A stretch of 64,000 bases of DNA from Diphasiastrum complanatum. Lineage: Eukaryota > Streptophyta > Lycopodiopsida > Lycopodiales > Lycopodiaceae. Location: NCBI GenBank assembly GCA_029204225.1, contig CM055111.1:12586697-12650696 (forward strand). The letters run 5' to 3'. Shown in pieces: positions 9,095 to 19,808 of this stretch; positions within the stretch are counted from its first letter, which is position 1, and each line of letters opens with the position of its first letter. The translations under genes were made by a program, and so were the position numbers. The notes beneath the pieces are model-generated. The model worked only from the letters and a program-made list of their open reading frames with translations, had not been told where the DNA came from and searched no databases.

Positions 9095-12000
9095 TATCTT
9101 GATTCAGGTGCCTCATAGCACATGACACCATGTAAGAACCTATTCTCTACACTCACAGCAACGGACTCCAAGTACATTTCCTTCGGCCACTCAAGTTCAC
9201 ACAAGGTTGAAGGCCAAGGCTCCATTCGACTTCAGTTCCCTGATGCCATCACTAGACAGTTAAATGGTGTACGTTATGTACCCGAATTAACAAAGAATCT
9301 ATTATCTATCAACAAGATCACTGATCAAGGCTATAGAGCTTTGTTTACAACTAGTCGATGTACTATTATTGATGAGAACTCTAATGAAATCTTCTCTGCA
9401 CACAGAGAAGGAAATTTGTATATCTTGAGTCATGACTATAAACTTACTGTGAATAATTCTGATGCTCATGTGTGGCATGAAAGACTAGGTCACTTAAACA
9501 TGCGTTCAATCTTGTACACGCATCATAATAAATTGGTCAAGGATATGAATATCAATGTTGTTATGACAGCTAATCAGACTGTCTGTGAAAAGTGTTTACT
9601 AGAGAAACAACCTAGAACAAAATTTACAAGAGGACAAGCCAGGAGAGCAAAGTCCATTTTGTCACTGATTCACAGTGACCTATGTGGTCCTATGAGCGTA
9701 CCTTCCTTGGGTCAAGCTCTATATTTTATTACATTCATTGATGACTACTCCTGATTTACTAGAGTCATGTTCATAAAGAACAAATCAGAAGCATTCAATT
9801 GCTTCAAAGAATTCAAGCAATATGTTGAGAATCAGTGGACTGGTCAGAGAATCAAGTCCCTGCGGTCTGATTCAGGGGGAGAGTACTTATCAAATGAAAT
9901 GGCAAACTACCTTTCGTCATGTGGTGTGCACCATCAGTTCACAGCCAGCTACACTCCACAGCAGAATGGCGTAGCTGAGCGAAAGAACCGTACACTAGTG
10001 AAAACTGCACGATCCATGATTGTCAACGCTCAATTACCCCAGAACTTTTGGGCAAAAGCAATTTTTACAGCCTGCTATCTGCAAAATTACTCTAGCACTA
10101 AGGTAGTTGATTCCAAGACACCATTTGAAGCCTACTATGGCTACAAACCAAGTCTGAAACACTTACGTGTATTTGGATGTCTCTGCTATGCTTAAACACC
10201 TGATCTGAAGAAGAAACTAGATCCAGTAAGCTATAAGTATATCTTTATCGGCTATTCAACATCACACAAGGCATATCATATCTATGATATTGATACAGGT
10301 CAGACCTCAGTCAGCCATGATGTTGTCTTTCTTGAAGACAAGTTTCATGATTTTAAGCAGAAACAGCTAATGCAGGAGTCTGTCACAACAGCTCCATTCT
10401 CCATCGATAGGCATCGACCTAGAATGTTCAAATGCAGAAATTTGTCCCAATAGCTCCATTTACCATCGATGGGCCTAGACCCACGACTGTTCAACCACAA
10501 GTTGAAGCTATCTCAGTCCTTCACCCTAGAGAAATATCCACTCAAGCACTTGTAGTTCGAAGGTCTGCAAGACAACGATAGCAACCTGATCGTTTTGTCC
10601 CTCAGGCATTCATCAGTCACGATGAACCTACCACTATTGCAGAAGCACTGTCAATGCCCAATGTAAAGCTGCCATGGATGTTGAGTACCATTCCTTCACG
10701 AAGAACAAGACCTAGAGTCTTGTCGATAACCCTACATGTACAAAACCTATTGACTCTAAATGGATCTTCAAACTAAAGCTTAAGCCAGATGGATCAATAT
10801 CCAAATGGAAAGCTTGATTAGTGGCTAAAGGATTTGAGCAAGTTTATGGAATAGATTACACTGAGACCTTCAGTCCAATGGTAAAGCATCAATCTATTCG
10901 CACCTTGCTCGCTATAGCTGCTGCAAAGGATCTAGACATTCAACAGATGGACGTCCAGACAACATTCCTTCATGGATACATACAAGAAGACATATTCATT
11001 CATCAACCAGAAGGTTACGTCCTTCAAGGCAAAGAGCATTTGGTATGGGAATTGCATAAGGCATCATATGGTCTTAAGCAAGATCCTAGGGCCTGGTATG
11101 ATAGAATAAATCACTTCTTGTTGTAGCATAACTTCACTTCCTGTTCTGCAGACTCTAATGTGTATCTCAAATGAAAAGGGTCAAGCTATGCTATAATAGC
11201 ATTATACATTGATGATTCCTTAATTATCAGCAATTCAGATCAGTTATTACAGGAAACCAAATCTCTACTTTCATCAGAATTTGAGATGACTGATTTAGGC
11301 TCCAGTCCATTACCTACTCGGTATGGAGATTCACAGAGATCACACAAGCAAAAGAATTACTATAAGCCAAAAGTCCTATTTAATCAATATACTTCGCAGA
11401 TATGGCATGGAGGACTGCAAGCCCATAGACACACCTATGGATCCAGGATGTAAGCTATTCAAAGACATGTGCCCCAGAACTCAAGCAGATCAGCAAGAAA
11501 TGTGCAGGTATCTTTATCAGTCTGTCATAGGATCTATAATGTATTCTATGATTTGCACACATCTTGATCTAGCATATGCAGTAAGCACACTGTCTCAATA
11601 CATGTCCAATCTAGGCTTACAACACTGGAAAGCTCTGCAAAGAATATTGAGGTACATTCAAGCTTCAAAGCACTATGCTTGGAGCTACAATGGTGATACA
11701 GAAGCTGCACTCACTTTAGTCACCTATTCAGATTTAGATTGGGCAAGAGACGTGGATACCAGAAAATCCACATTAGGTTATATTTGTATTCTTGCAGGAC
11801 AACCCATCTCATGGAACAATAGAAAGCAGAAATACATTTCATTGTCCTCTACAGAATCCGAATACGTTGCAACTACATCAGCAGTGAAGGAGATAATATG
11901 GCTAAAGAGACTACTACAGGATCTGAAATTCCCACAGATTAGTCCAACGATACTCCAATGCGACAATCAAAGCTGCATAGCTCTATCTCTGAACCGACGA

Positions 12001-12132
12001 ACTCATGCTAGAACCAAATACATAGAGGTTCAGTTTCATTTTCTTATAGAGAAGGTTCAGAACAAGGATATTGTACTAAGTTATTGTTACACAGACAGAA
12101 TGTTGGCTAATATTCTAACAAAACCATTGTGA
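9095..12132 (+). pseudogene. Copia-2 pol: protease, integrase, RT, RNase H
   Basis: Protease has YLDSGAS with a stop (9116) where glutamine is expected. GAG-pre-integrase spans about 9240-9620, with the VWHERLGHLN zinc motif and CEKCLLEKQ. The integrase core has SLIHSDLCGP, FIDDYS (stop 9752), SDSGGEY and PQQNGVAERKNRTL, so all three DDE acidic residues are present. The linker at 10200-10640 contains RRSARQ. RT has YTETFSPMVKHQS and FLHGYIQEDIF; the catalytic segment reads YIDDSL at about 11208. RNase H (11520-12132) has SDLDWARDVDTRKSTLGY, SSTESEYVATTSAVKE and the terminal ANILTKPL. It is interrupted by stops and at least three frameshifts. Confidence 0.9.
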
Positions 12133-12201
12133 AGAGAAAAACATTCCACCTTGGTAGGATTGTTAAGTCTCAATTTGAATTCAGATTCGTTGCAGTAAGC
12201 T

Positions 12202-12287
12202 TAAGGGGGAGTGTTGGATTTTAATCTTACTCCTACTCATCCTTTTCACCCCCTTTTTATCTCTTAAGAAAATTACTCCCTCAAACT
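12202..12287 (+). repeat. Copia-2 polypurine tract and truncated 3' LTR
   Basis: The polypurine tract TAAGGGGGAG (12202-12211) primes plus-strand synthesis in the family. TGTTGGATTTTAATC (12212) then repeats the 5' LTR start for about 75 bases before similarity stops near 12287. About 94% of the 3' LTR is missing. Confidence 0.85.
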
Positions 12288-12480
12288 CCAAACATTCGAG
12301 ATCATTCAAGTTAAAACTATGATGTGCATTTAAGCCACTGTATTATCAATTATCCTTTCTTGTAAGAGCACCGTGTGACAAGCCCACATGGCGCGACGGT
12401 GCAAGAAAAGCTATGTCTCTCATGAATAATGTCAGATTGTCTCGCTTACTAGCGGACTTCTTGGACATCGGTAGGCAGTT
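12288..12480 (-). pseudogene. Fragment of a gag-like ORF shared with 59441-60010
   Basis: On the minus strand this matches the 3' part of the gag-like frame near 59447-59600, including KSASKRD and the region around LFMRDI. It is a short, broken copy squeezed between the cut Copia-2 LTR and the leader beside the 12649 LTR. Orientation is the same as in the second copy. Confidence 0.55.
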
Positions 12481-12648
12481 CTATGCCTAGCTCACATTGG
12501 TATTCAACTAATTTGATGTTCAACCAATTCTCTCGTGTTTGATCTATTTATATAGATATGTAGAAAAAGGTTTAAGCTAATTTCTAATTACAAGAATGGC
12601 TAGCTAGGCATGTTCCAATGGTGCTCCGAATTCCGTCAGCATCATCCA
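12481..12648 (-). other. Leader-like spacer next to the Copia-1 5' LTR
   Basis: Non-coding. On the minus strand it begins TGGATGATGCTGACGG directly after the LTR end. It starts with TGG, as a tRNA primer site should, but does not match initiator-Met, so I cannot confirm it as a primer-binding site. Confidence 0.35.
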
Positions 12649-12950
12649 TGGAGGAGGTTCTCCTCTTGGTACTTGCTTGATCTTGGTTGTACTTGGAGCG
12701 TGAAGATCCGTCGCCTTTCGGTCTGCGGGTGTTGCTCAACTTCGTGTTTTGTTCGGACTTCGCCTTCGTCTTAGAGCTCCTTCGGTCTTCGAACATTTGA
12801 CCTTCGTCTTCGAGTGTCCTTCAGCTGAAACTGTTATATGGTGGTTATGGTCTGGGGCGGATTTTGCCTGTGGGCGGTTCCCTTGTTTTTCTATAGACTC
12901 GAACTCGAAATCTAACAAAGCTTTGTGGGTAGAGACATTTAGTTTCTTCA
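12649..12950 (-). repeat. Probable 5' LTR of Copia-1
   Basis: A direct repeat of 3228-3528, same orientation and same length, bounded by TG at 12950 and CA at 12649 on the minus strand. Unlike the other copy it is not preceded by a polypurine tract (A-rich sequence instead), as expected for a 5' LTR facing its insertion target. With Copia-2 removed, this places Copia-1 between 12950 and 3228. The alternative is a solo LTR of the same family. Confidence 0.6.
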
Positions 12951-13202
12951 TTTTTTGAGGTTTTTGGACTTCAATAGAGTGTGTTTCAATCTTAGGAAGT
13001 GGCAAGGTTCATTAGATTGTAGGTGAATCATAGGTTGATCAAAATTTCTTCATTCTATATGTTGATTTGCTAGTTATAGTGCTAGAAGAGAATTGAGAGG
13101 TTCCATATCTTTGTGATTTCTTTTTGGAAACATTTGTAGTTATTCAAAAGAGTGCTTTGTGCATTGGAACATGTTGAAAGAGAAGGATCACGTCATTGCA
13201 AC

Positions 13203-13980
13203 ATGGCTACATCAAGTGGAAGCTTCATGTTGGAAGGCAATGATAGACTTACCTCAAGCAACTATTCATTATGGAAGGTGAGGATGGAATCACTTCTTGA
13301 AATGAATGATGTGTTGGACACTGTTGTAGGTGTGGAGATAAGGCCTGTGGCACAACAAGATCAAGTGACGATATGACAAGAGAGCTAAAAGAGCTCTACA
13401 CATGACCAAGTTGAATGTTACCAATAAATTTCTCAAAGAAGTTGGTAAGTGTACTTCATCAGTGAGGCTTGGGAAGCTTTGAAAAAGCTCTACATCTAGA
13501 GTGTTGACTCTAAGAAGAAAAATATTTCAAAGTTTGCAAAAGAAAGAAGATAGTCCTAATACTTTTGTTTTGAGAGTGAAGGCTTTAAATGATGAGTTGG
13601 ATTGCATCAATGAGAGCATTAAGGAAGGAGAGCTTGTTCAAGTTATTCTTAATGGTTTGTTGGATGCTCATGCTAACATTGTACAAAGTCTTTCTACTCA
13701 AAGAACTTTGCCAAGTTTTGTGGATCTTCAAGAGATCTTGATCAATGAGGAATATAGGCTTCAAGCAAGAGGTGGATCTACATCAATATCTCAAGATGGT
13801 AAAGAAGCTATGTTCATCAAGGAAAAATTCAAGGGCAAAAACAAGGGCAAGTGGTCTAAAGGACAAGATCAGGAAGACTTCTTCATTTGGAAAGAAGAAA
13901 GATAGGTCAAAATTGAAGTGCTTCTATTGTTGCATCAAGAGTCACTTTACTAGTGATTGCTACAAGAAGAAGAGAGATCA
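13203..13980 (+). pseudogene. Copia-3 gag
   Basis: The start ATG at 13203 gives MATSSGSFMLEGNDRL, then NYSLWKVRMESLLE, a classic copia gag N-terminus (DUF4219-like, then the UBN2 core). A stop follows VTI at 13375, and the core resumes at 13501 with LRRKIFQSLQKKE, FVLRVKALNDELD and ILNGLLDAHANIVQSLSTQ. A lysine-rich stretch leads to the CCHC knuckle CFYCCIKSHFTSDC near 13918-13960, which keeps all four ligands. Confidence 0.85.
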
Positions 13981-14019
13981 AGGAGACAAGCAAGGTAATC
14001 TTCCAAGTTCCTTAACTAG

Positions 14020-15463
14020 CATCAATCATGTTTGTGAGTCTTGTGTCTTTTCAAAGTCACATAGACTACCTTATAATAGATCTACATCTAGATCTACAAA
14101 GCCTTTTCAAGTCGTACATTGGAATATTCATGGAATTACTACAAATAGCAATAGTGGAGCTAAGATGTATGTAACTTTCATTGATGATTTTAGTAGATTT
14201 TGTTGGATCTATCTATTAAAGAGCAAGGATGAAGTGTATGATGTCTTTGTGAAATTCAATTATGCAAGGGAGAACCAATTTTCTACAAGGATCAAGTGCT
14301 TGAGGAGTGACAATGGTGGAGAGTATACCTCAACCAAGTTCAAAGACTTTTGTGATGAGCATGGAATCAAGAGGGAGTACACAACTCCAAGGACACCACA
14401 ACAAAATGGAGTGGCCGAGAGGAAGAATAGAACTTTAAGTGAAAGTGCCAAACCATGAGGTTAGGTGCTAATCTTCCAAAACCATTTTGGGATCGAGCTT
14501 TCTTGTGTGCTAACTTTCTATGCAATAGGTGGCCGCGTGCTATATTGGATGGAAGGACACCTTTTGAGATGCTATTCAAGAAGAGGCCAAGTGTCAAGTT
14601 TTTTAGAACTTTTGGATGCACTTTCTATGTCAATATAACTCTTGATGGTAGGACAAAGGAGGATCCATCTTTAAGGAAAGGTATATTTGTTGGATATAGT
14701 GAGGTGAGTAAAGCCTATAAGGTTTACATTTCTACTACTAATAAGGTGATTATTGGTAGAGATGTCATTTTTTATGAGGGGAATATTTCAAAGGTGTCTT
14801 CAACTAATGATGTTGTGGATGGATCTAACATTCTTGATGGTAATGACATGGATCCTACTTTAGATGGTGATGATGAAGGACCTTCATCAAGTCAAAAGCC
14901 AAGGAGGACATCAAGGCAAAGGCAAACACCTTCAAGGCTCACATATGATGAGAAAGTTAAGCAAGTTGTTGGAGGTACAAACTATGCTTTCCTAACCTCT
15001 TTTGATAAACCTACATGTGTAGATGAAGCAAGGAACAAAGAGGAGTGGATCCAAGCAATGGATCTTGAGTATCAAACTCTTATGAAGAATGAAACATGGA
15101 GATTGGTGGAGTTACCTAAGGACAAGAAAGCTATTGGATGCAAATGGATCTTCAAGGTGAAGACTAACCAAGATGGATCTATCAATAAGCATAAGGCAAG
15201 GTTGGTGGACAAGGGATATGCACAAGAACATGGTATTGACTATGATGAGACCTTTGAACCTGTGGCAAAGATGGTAAGCATTCGGGTCATCATCTCTCTT
15301 GCGACTCGTTTTGGATGGGATCTATGACAATTGGACATTACAGATGCATTCTTGAATGGTGTTCTTGCGGAGGAAGTGTATATGGAGAAACCCTAGAGCT
15401 ACATTTCATTTACAAAGCCAAATCATGTGTGTCTTCTACAAAAGAGTTTGTATGGTCTTAAAA
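14020..15463 (+). pseudogene. Copia-3 integrase and reverse transcriptase, protease deleted
   Basis: Immediately after the knuckle the frame jumps to the integrase zinc site CESCVFSKSHRLPY. The protease and GAG-pre-integrase regions (normally ~200 residues) are therefore missing. The core shows VTFIDDFSRFCWIYLL, RSDNGGEY and PQQNGVAERKNRTL, so the catalytic Asp, Asp and Glu are all present. A stop at 14456 separates the remaining integrase (LGANLPKPFWDRAF; RTFGCTFYVN). RT carries TWRLVELP, CKWIFKVKTNQDG and YDETFEPVAKMVSIR, then a stop, and reaches only FLNGVLAEEVYMEKP before truncation. The catalytic YVDD block is absent. Confidence 0.85.
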
Positions 15464-16283
15464 GTTGGGGGTATTCCCAACAAAGTGTAAATAAATAAAA
15501 TCGTCCACTAAAATGTGTTGTGAGGGCATGGCATCCTGCGCGTATAAGCCCATGGCCCAATGAGCACGCAAGTTAAGTTGTAGATAAAATAATAGACTTG
15601 GGCCCTTTGTAATTAAAATAAAACTTGAGGCCCAAAGTCAATTTAAACTTAGAGTTTACTTTTTAGAGTTGGGTCCAATTTTGGACTCACATGAATCTTG
15701 TGATTTCCAATGTACTTTTTGTGGACCCTTGGATCAAGCTGGGTCCAAGATGAATAGATAGGATCAATGTGAATATTAGCCAATAGGGTGGAGGGGGCAA
15801 GGGCCTTCCCCATTTTATAAAAAGACACCATTTGTACACTATTTTCATGCTTAATAGAGAGGAGGAGACTCTATCATTTTGAGAGCTCAAGTAGCCTCAT
15901 TTGCTACTCACTCTTGCTTATGCTATTGTTGTGATTGCTAGTTATTTCCATTTCTTCCATGCTTTTTCTTGTGGTTAGTTAAGATTTCTCCATAAGCAAT
16001 GACATTGAGCATTTGAGTTAACCTCCGTCTCATCTTTCTCTCTTTCTCTCTTCTCTTCTCTCTTCCTCTTCTTTTCTATCCTTTCTCTTCACCCAAAAAC
16101 ATGACGAATGTTAGTGTAAAGGAGTAGAGCTAAGGGAGAGTAGTGTTAGTGGTGAATAGAGTTAAGGGAGAAAGTAGGAAACTAACTAAAAATAGCATCT
16201 ATGCATAGTTAGGTACCTATCCAGTGATCGAACCCTTGTTGACAGGTGGGAGGGCTATACTACGCAAGATCTTCGACCCTACA
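15464..16283 (+). repeat. Gypsy-1 5' LTR (about 820 bp)
   Basis: The LTR starts at the Copia-3 junction with TTGGGGGTATTCCCAAC, whose ends form a short inverted repeat, and runs to CCCTACA just before the primer site. A pyrimidine-rich block (CTTTCTCTCTTTCTCTCTTC near 16035-16080) precedes the leader. No partner LTR is in the window. Confidence 0.7.
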
Positions 16284-16284
16284 G

Positions 16285-16302
16285 TGGCGCCGTTGCCGAG
16301 GA
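16285..16302 (+). other. Gypsy-1 primer-binding site (tRNA-Asp)
   Basis: TGGCGCCGTTGCCGAGGA matches, with one change, the complement of the plant Asp-tRNA 3' end (TGGCGCCGTTGCCGGGGA), the standard primer of Athila/Tat-type gypsy elements. Confidence 0.85.
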
Positions 16303-17155
16303 TAGGTTTCCACTAACTAGTTTACCTGCATTTTAGCTATTTTCTTGCTTTTTAAAGTAGTTTTAGGTAGATTCTCAGGAGTTTAGAGTTAGTTTTCTGT
16401 TGTTTTTTTTTTTACGGAGGAGGTGTGAGAGGGTAGAGGAGCCAAACCAACTAGCCAAAAAACCCAAAAAACACACCAATCTGCATTTTTGGAGGGAAAA
16501 AGAGCCTAAAATCTCATCAGATTTTTATATCTCCAGAACCAGTGTGAATTAACCCTTGCATGACTGGAAGCACCTCCAGGGTACTATCCCAGACCTGCAT
16601 AGAAGTCTGCGAGAGTTAGTTCCAAGCAGATTGTAAAAATCATAAAAAATTCAAAAAACCCTTGAAAAAATTAAAAAAAATTCAAATCTTCATAAGAACT
16701 CTCGCAGAGCCCTCTGAAGTTCCATCTAAGTGAGGCCAGGACATAGAGAAGCTTGCGAGTTAGTTTGATGTCTAAGTGCCTGTGCGAGAGTTCCCAGTGA
16801 AAAAAAGATAGGAAAGTACTAGTGAACCCTCGCAGACAGCAAAATTTTTAGTTCCAGTGGTCAAGAACTCTCGTAGAGGATTATGAAGTTCCATCTCAGT
16901 GAGACCAGGACACAAAAGAGCTTGTGAGAGCTAGTTTGATTCTAGTGATCAGAAAATTGGGTTTAAGTGCTAAAAAATCACTAAAAAGTGAAGATCCAGC
17001 AAATCCTTCCAGTAAGAACTCTCGCAGACCCTCTCAATCGATTCAAAATGAGAATTTCCATCAATGATGAAGCCTGCGAGAGTTAGTTTTGAGATTTGGT
17101 GAAGATCAAGCCAAAAAAGTGGTTTTGAACCCTCGCAGACAGTGAAATTTTCACT
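16303..17155 (+). other. Gypsy-1 untranslated leader with CTCGCAGA repeats
   Basis: Non-coding. The blocks near 16590, 16690, 16870, 17015 and 17070 share CTCTCGCAGA followed by GAAGTTCCATCTNAGTGAG and CTTGCGAGNGTTAGTTT. The same vocabulary occurs in the leader of Gypsy-5 (60640-62340), including CTCGCAGACTTCTCTGTGTCC and GAGATAGAACTTCAGAGAG, so the two elements are relatives. Confidence 0.7.
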
Positions 17156-17157
17156 TC

Positions 17158-17700
17158 TTGGGTGTAGTTGCCGATATCCCTGTAAAGGTAGCAGGCATGC
17201 AGTTTGTAATTACTTTTGTAGTCATGGATATAGAGACCATCAAAGTACTGTTGGAGGAATTCTTCATGATCCACAGAACCAGTACGCCTTATTATCCTCG
17301 TGGTAATGGGCAAGCAAAATCATCCAATAAGATCATGTGTGGTGTGCTCACGAAAACAGTTGAAGCTAGCAGATCAGATTGGGAACATAAGTTGCATGCT
17401 GCTCTGTGGGCATTCAAGACAACATATAAAGGAAGCACTGACCAAACACCCTTACAATTGGTATATGGTTAGGATGCTGTAATGCCAGTAGAGTTTCTAG
17501 TTCCTTCATAAAGAATTGCCACCATGCAACGTCTTAATGAATCCAAATCTCTACAACTACGCCACGAAGCTCTGCATAAACTCTGTGAAACACGCTTACT
17601 AGTTGTGCATGCACTGGCAACTGAAAAGGAAAGACGCAAAGCATGACATGATCACAGGTTACAAAAGAAGGATCTTCGCTCCGGAGATCATGTTGGATGC
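17158..17700 (+). pseudogene. Gypsy-1 protease-integrase deletion fusion
   Basis: The frame begins VADIPVKVAGMQFVITFVV, the C-terminal half of a gypsy aspartic protease. After VVMDIETIK it runs directly into the integrase core: HRTSTPYYPRGNGQAKSSNK, SDWEHKLHAALWAFKTTYKG and TPLQLVYG. RT, RNase H and the integrase N-terminus (normally ~1,000 residues) are lost. A stop follows at 17470, and integrase-like sequence continues to about 17700 (LNESKSLQLRHEALHKL). No domain is complete. Confidence 0.8.
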
Positions 17701-17739
17701 TTCACTATTTCTTACATTAATTCTACATATCAAGATGAA

Positions 17740-18600
17740 ACTAGTATATAAAGAACAAAATATAATGTAAAGACTATGATCAATCCATGCTTCCACCTCT
17801 AATATCTTTGGAAAATAACCTGCAAACATTGATCCAAAGTCCATTTGATTCCCCTTCAATGCAATTGATTAGCTCCAAATTCTCACTTTCCTTTTTGTGT
17901 CAATGAAGCTCATCAAGATAAAACTCTTGATCTTTCACTTGACCATCAAAACCATTGACAAAGACATATTTTCCGGAACCATTAATTGCATTCAATCCAT
18001 GAACACAACCATCCACTTGCATACCATCATCTACACAAGAAGATGTACCAAGACATTTGAGTAAAGAAAAGTTTGTACCTTCAACTTGCTTACCCTTCTC
18101 ATCATATGTAAGCCTAGATGGATTTTGCCTTTTCCTTGAGGATATTCTGAGAACTTGACTTGGAGATGCATCTCCACCATCACCATTCAAAGAACCATCT
18201 TCATCACCACCAAAAATGTTGGATTGAGTCTCCTCTTCAAAGCCAACATCCTTAGAAATGTGAACTTTTTTTGACCTAGGAATGTAAACCCTATAAGCTG
18301 TACTTACTTCACTATAGCCAACAAATATTCCCTTCAAGAATCCAAAAGATGAGTTGACATAGCAGGTACTACCAAAGATCTTGATATGCTCCAACCTTGG
18401 CTTCTTACCAAAAATAACTTCAAATGAGCTCTTACCATCAAAATTTTCATTTGAATACCTATTGCAAACAAAGTTAGCACAATCAAAGCTTCACCCCAAA
18501 AATAATTAGGAAGATTTGCATTCACCTTCATGGATTTAGCTCCTTCAAAAAGAGCTCTCTTCCTCTCTTCCACTCCATGTAGAACCTTTGAGTTTGAACT
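17740..18600 (-). pseudogene. Copia-4: integrase C-terminus and linker fragment
   Basis: On the minus strand, 18573-18334 reads GAKSMKVNANLPNYFWGEAL (the end of the integrase core after GVEERKR). 18394-17900 then gives IKIFGSTCYVN, FVGYSEVSTAYRVYIP and the linker SRLTYDEKGKQVEGTNF, nearly the same wording as Copia-3 at 14940-14990. RT is absent, and the sequence from 17900 down to 17740 has no recognisable coding content. The 5' edge is set by insertion of the Copia-5 LTR at 18604. Confidence 0.8.
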
Positions 18601-18603
18601 TTG

Positions 18604-19641
18604 TGTTGGATAATTCTCCTACTAATCGACATTTTAATCTTCGTCCAATTTTTATCCAGAGATGCAGATTTCTTTGTGTTTTTACACAGTCTGCATAACT
18701 ACTCGAAAACATTTTATATTGTCGGCATTGTCAGGATTTTCGCCTTTCGGGATTTTCTCTCACTTCGACTTTTTTGCAAAATTCCAGATGCCTTGAATAT
18801 TAAGGAAATGCCTTTACGAAGACCTTCGCGTCTTTTGCATTTTTCGCAAGACAATTTATTGTTCATCTTAAAGGCTATAGACTTGCTCTAACCATTTAGC
18901 AAGTAAATTTTTTGGAAGACTATATGGATGGATGCCAGCAAATCACAGCCAACTGGATGTTGCATTTGACGACCTAATTAGTTGTCCTATTGATGGACGT
19001 TGTCGCATTTGCTTAGTATAAATAGCTGCTCATATTCCTACAGTTTCAAGTGTTGACCTTAGGGCATAATCTATGATCAAGAGATCAACAAGTATCGAAC
19101 AATTAGCTCTCTCTCACTAAAGCCTGCGAGCTTGGACACTCTTGAGCATTCTAGCTTAGTTCTTTAGAGTTGATTAAAGATTGCTATTGCGCTTATTGCT
19201 TATCAGTAGTTGCGCTTAATTTAGACTTAATTTTAGTCGCTCAGAGATAGCTTAGAGTATGCGACTTTGACCCGCAAACTTGTTGTACTCATTTACATCT
19301 GTTTCGTTTCATACTGAATCAATACTATCTTTTTATTGTGTTTAGGTTTGTCTCAGAATGTATGCATTTTTGTAATTCTTCGCGACTGCTTATTTGTCTA
19401 ATAATTCAATGCTAAATGTTTGGTTATGTAGTCACTGTACTGATGATTTCAAAGTTAGTTACTATAAGATCGAACGTGATTTCTATCACTATTGTTTTGT
19501 TCAAAATTGATAGGCGTAGTCATGCATAGAGAAAGAGGAAGATAGTTTATTTCACTTTGCACGATAAGTTTTCTTTCTTGTCGTTCGAATTTTTTTTATT
19601 CAATTCTTTTCGACCTATCTTTTACACACCTCTTTCCAACA
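18604..19641 (+). repeat. Copia-5 5' LTR (1038 bp)
   Basis: It runs from TGTTGGATAATTCTCC to CTTTCCAACA, directly followed by the primer site. The flank before it is CTTTG. The 3' ~330 bases (GATCGAACGTGATTTCTATC; GGCGTAGTCATGCATAGAG) are repeated at 53470-53683. Confidence 0.88.
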
Positions 19642-19653
19642 TGGTATCAGAGC
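19642..19653 (+). other. Copia-5 primer-binding site
   Basis: TGGTATCAGAGC is an exact complement of the plant initiator-Met tRNA 3' end and abuts the LTR. Confidence 0.92.
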
Positions 19654-19808
19654 GTTGATTCTTCTTCAAGGCCTAATACTATATTAGAGCACAAGCTCTT
19701 ATACTTGATATCTTTCGCGATATCAAATTATTCTTCAGTTCGAAGAATTGATTTCCAATTGTAGCGCAACACGATATCTCTCTTAACGTTGACAACTAAA
19801 GTTCCAGA

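Larger units (their letters stand above)
6854..12287 (+). mobile_element. Copia-2: near-complete Ty1/copia retrotransposon with truncated 3' LTR
   Basis: This is the best-preserved element in the window. It has a 5' LTR (6854-8070), a primer site (8072), gag (8195), protease, integrase, RT and RNase H (to 12132), a polypurine tract (12202-12211) and the first ~76 bp of the 3' LTR. All domains are present in copia order, but the frame is interrupted by in-frame stops at 8303, 9116, 9752, 10193 and 10815 and by frameshifts in gag and RT. It lies inside the gag of Copia-1. The 3' LTR breaks off into an unrelated gag-like fragment at about 12288. The element is non-autonomous as read. Confidence 0.92.
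13010..15463 (+). mobile_element. Copia-3: degenerate Ty1/copia, 3'-truncated in RT
   Basis: The plus-strand order is gag (13203), zinc knuckle (13915), integrase (14030-14650), linker (14650-14970) and RT (15020-15463). No 5' LTR or primer site is recognisable before gag; the element abuts the 12649-12950 repeat. Protease and GAG-pre-integrase are deleted. RT ends at FVWS/YGLK, where the Gypsy-1 LTR begins (about 15464). The same family appears as Copia-4 (17740-18600, minus) and Copia-8 (50209-50540, minus). Confidence 0.88.
15464..17715 (+). mobile_element. Gypsy-1: Asp-primed Ty3/gypsy element with large internal deletion
   Basis: It consists of a 5' LTR (15464-16283), a tRNA-Asp primer site (16285), a long non-coding leader with recurring CTCGCAGA blocks (16300-17155), and then a short open frame that fuses a protease end to integrase (17158-17700). 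Gag, RT and RNase H are missing. The primer type and the GNGQAKSSNK integrase place it in the Tat/Athila part of plant gypsy. It interrupts Copia-3. The 3' LTR is absent, and another Copia fragment begins near 17740. Confidence 0.85.

Noticed and set aside
18601..18891. 96-codon plus ORF with hydrophobic residues
   Set aside because: It lies wholly inside the Copia-5 5' LTR.
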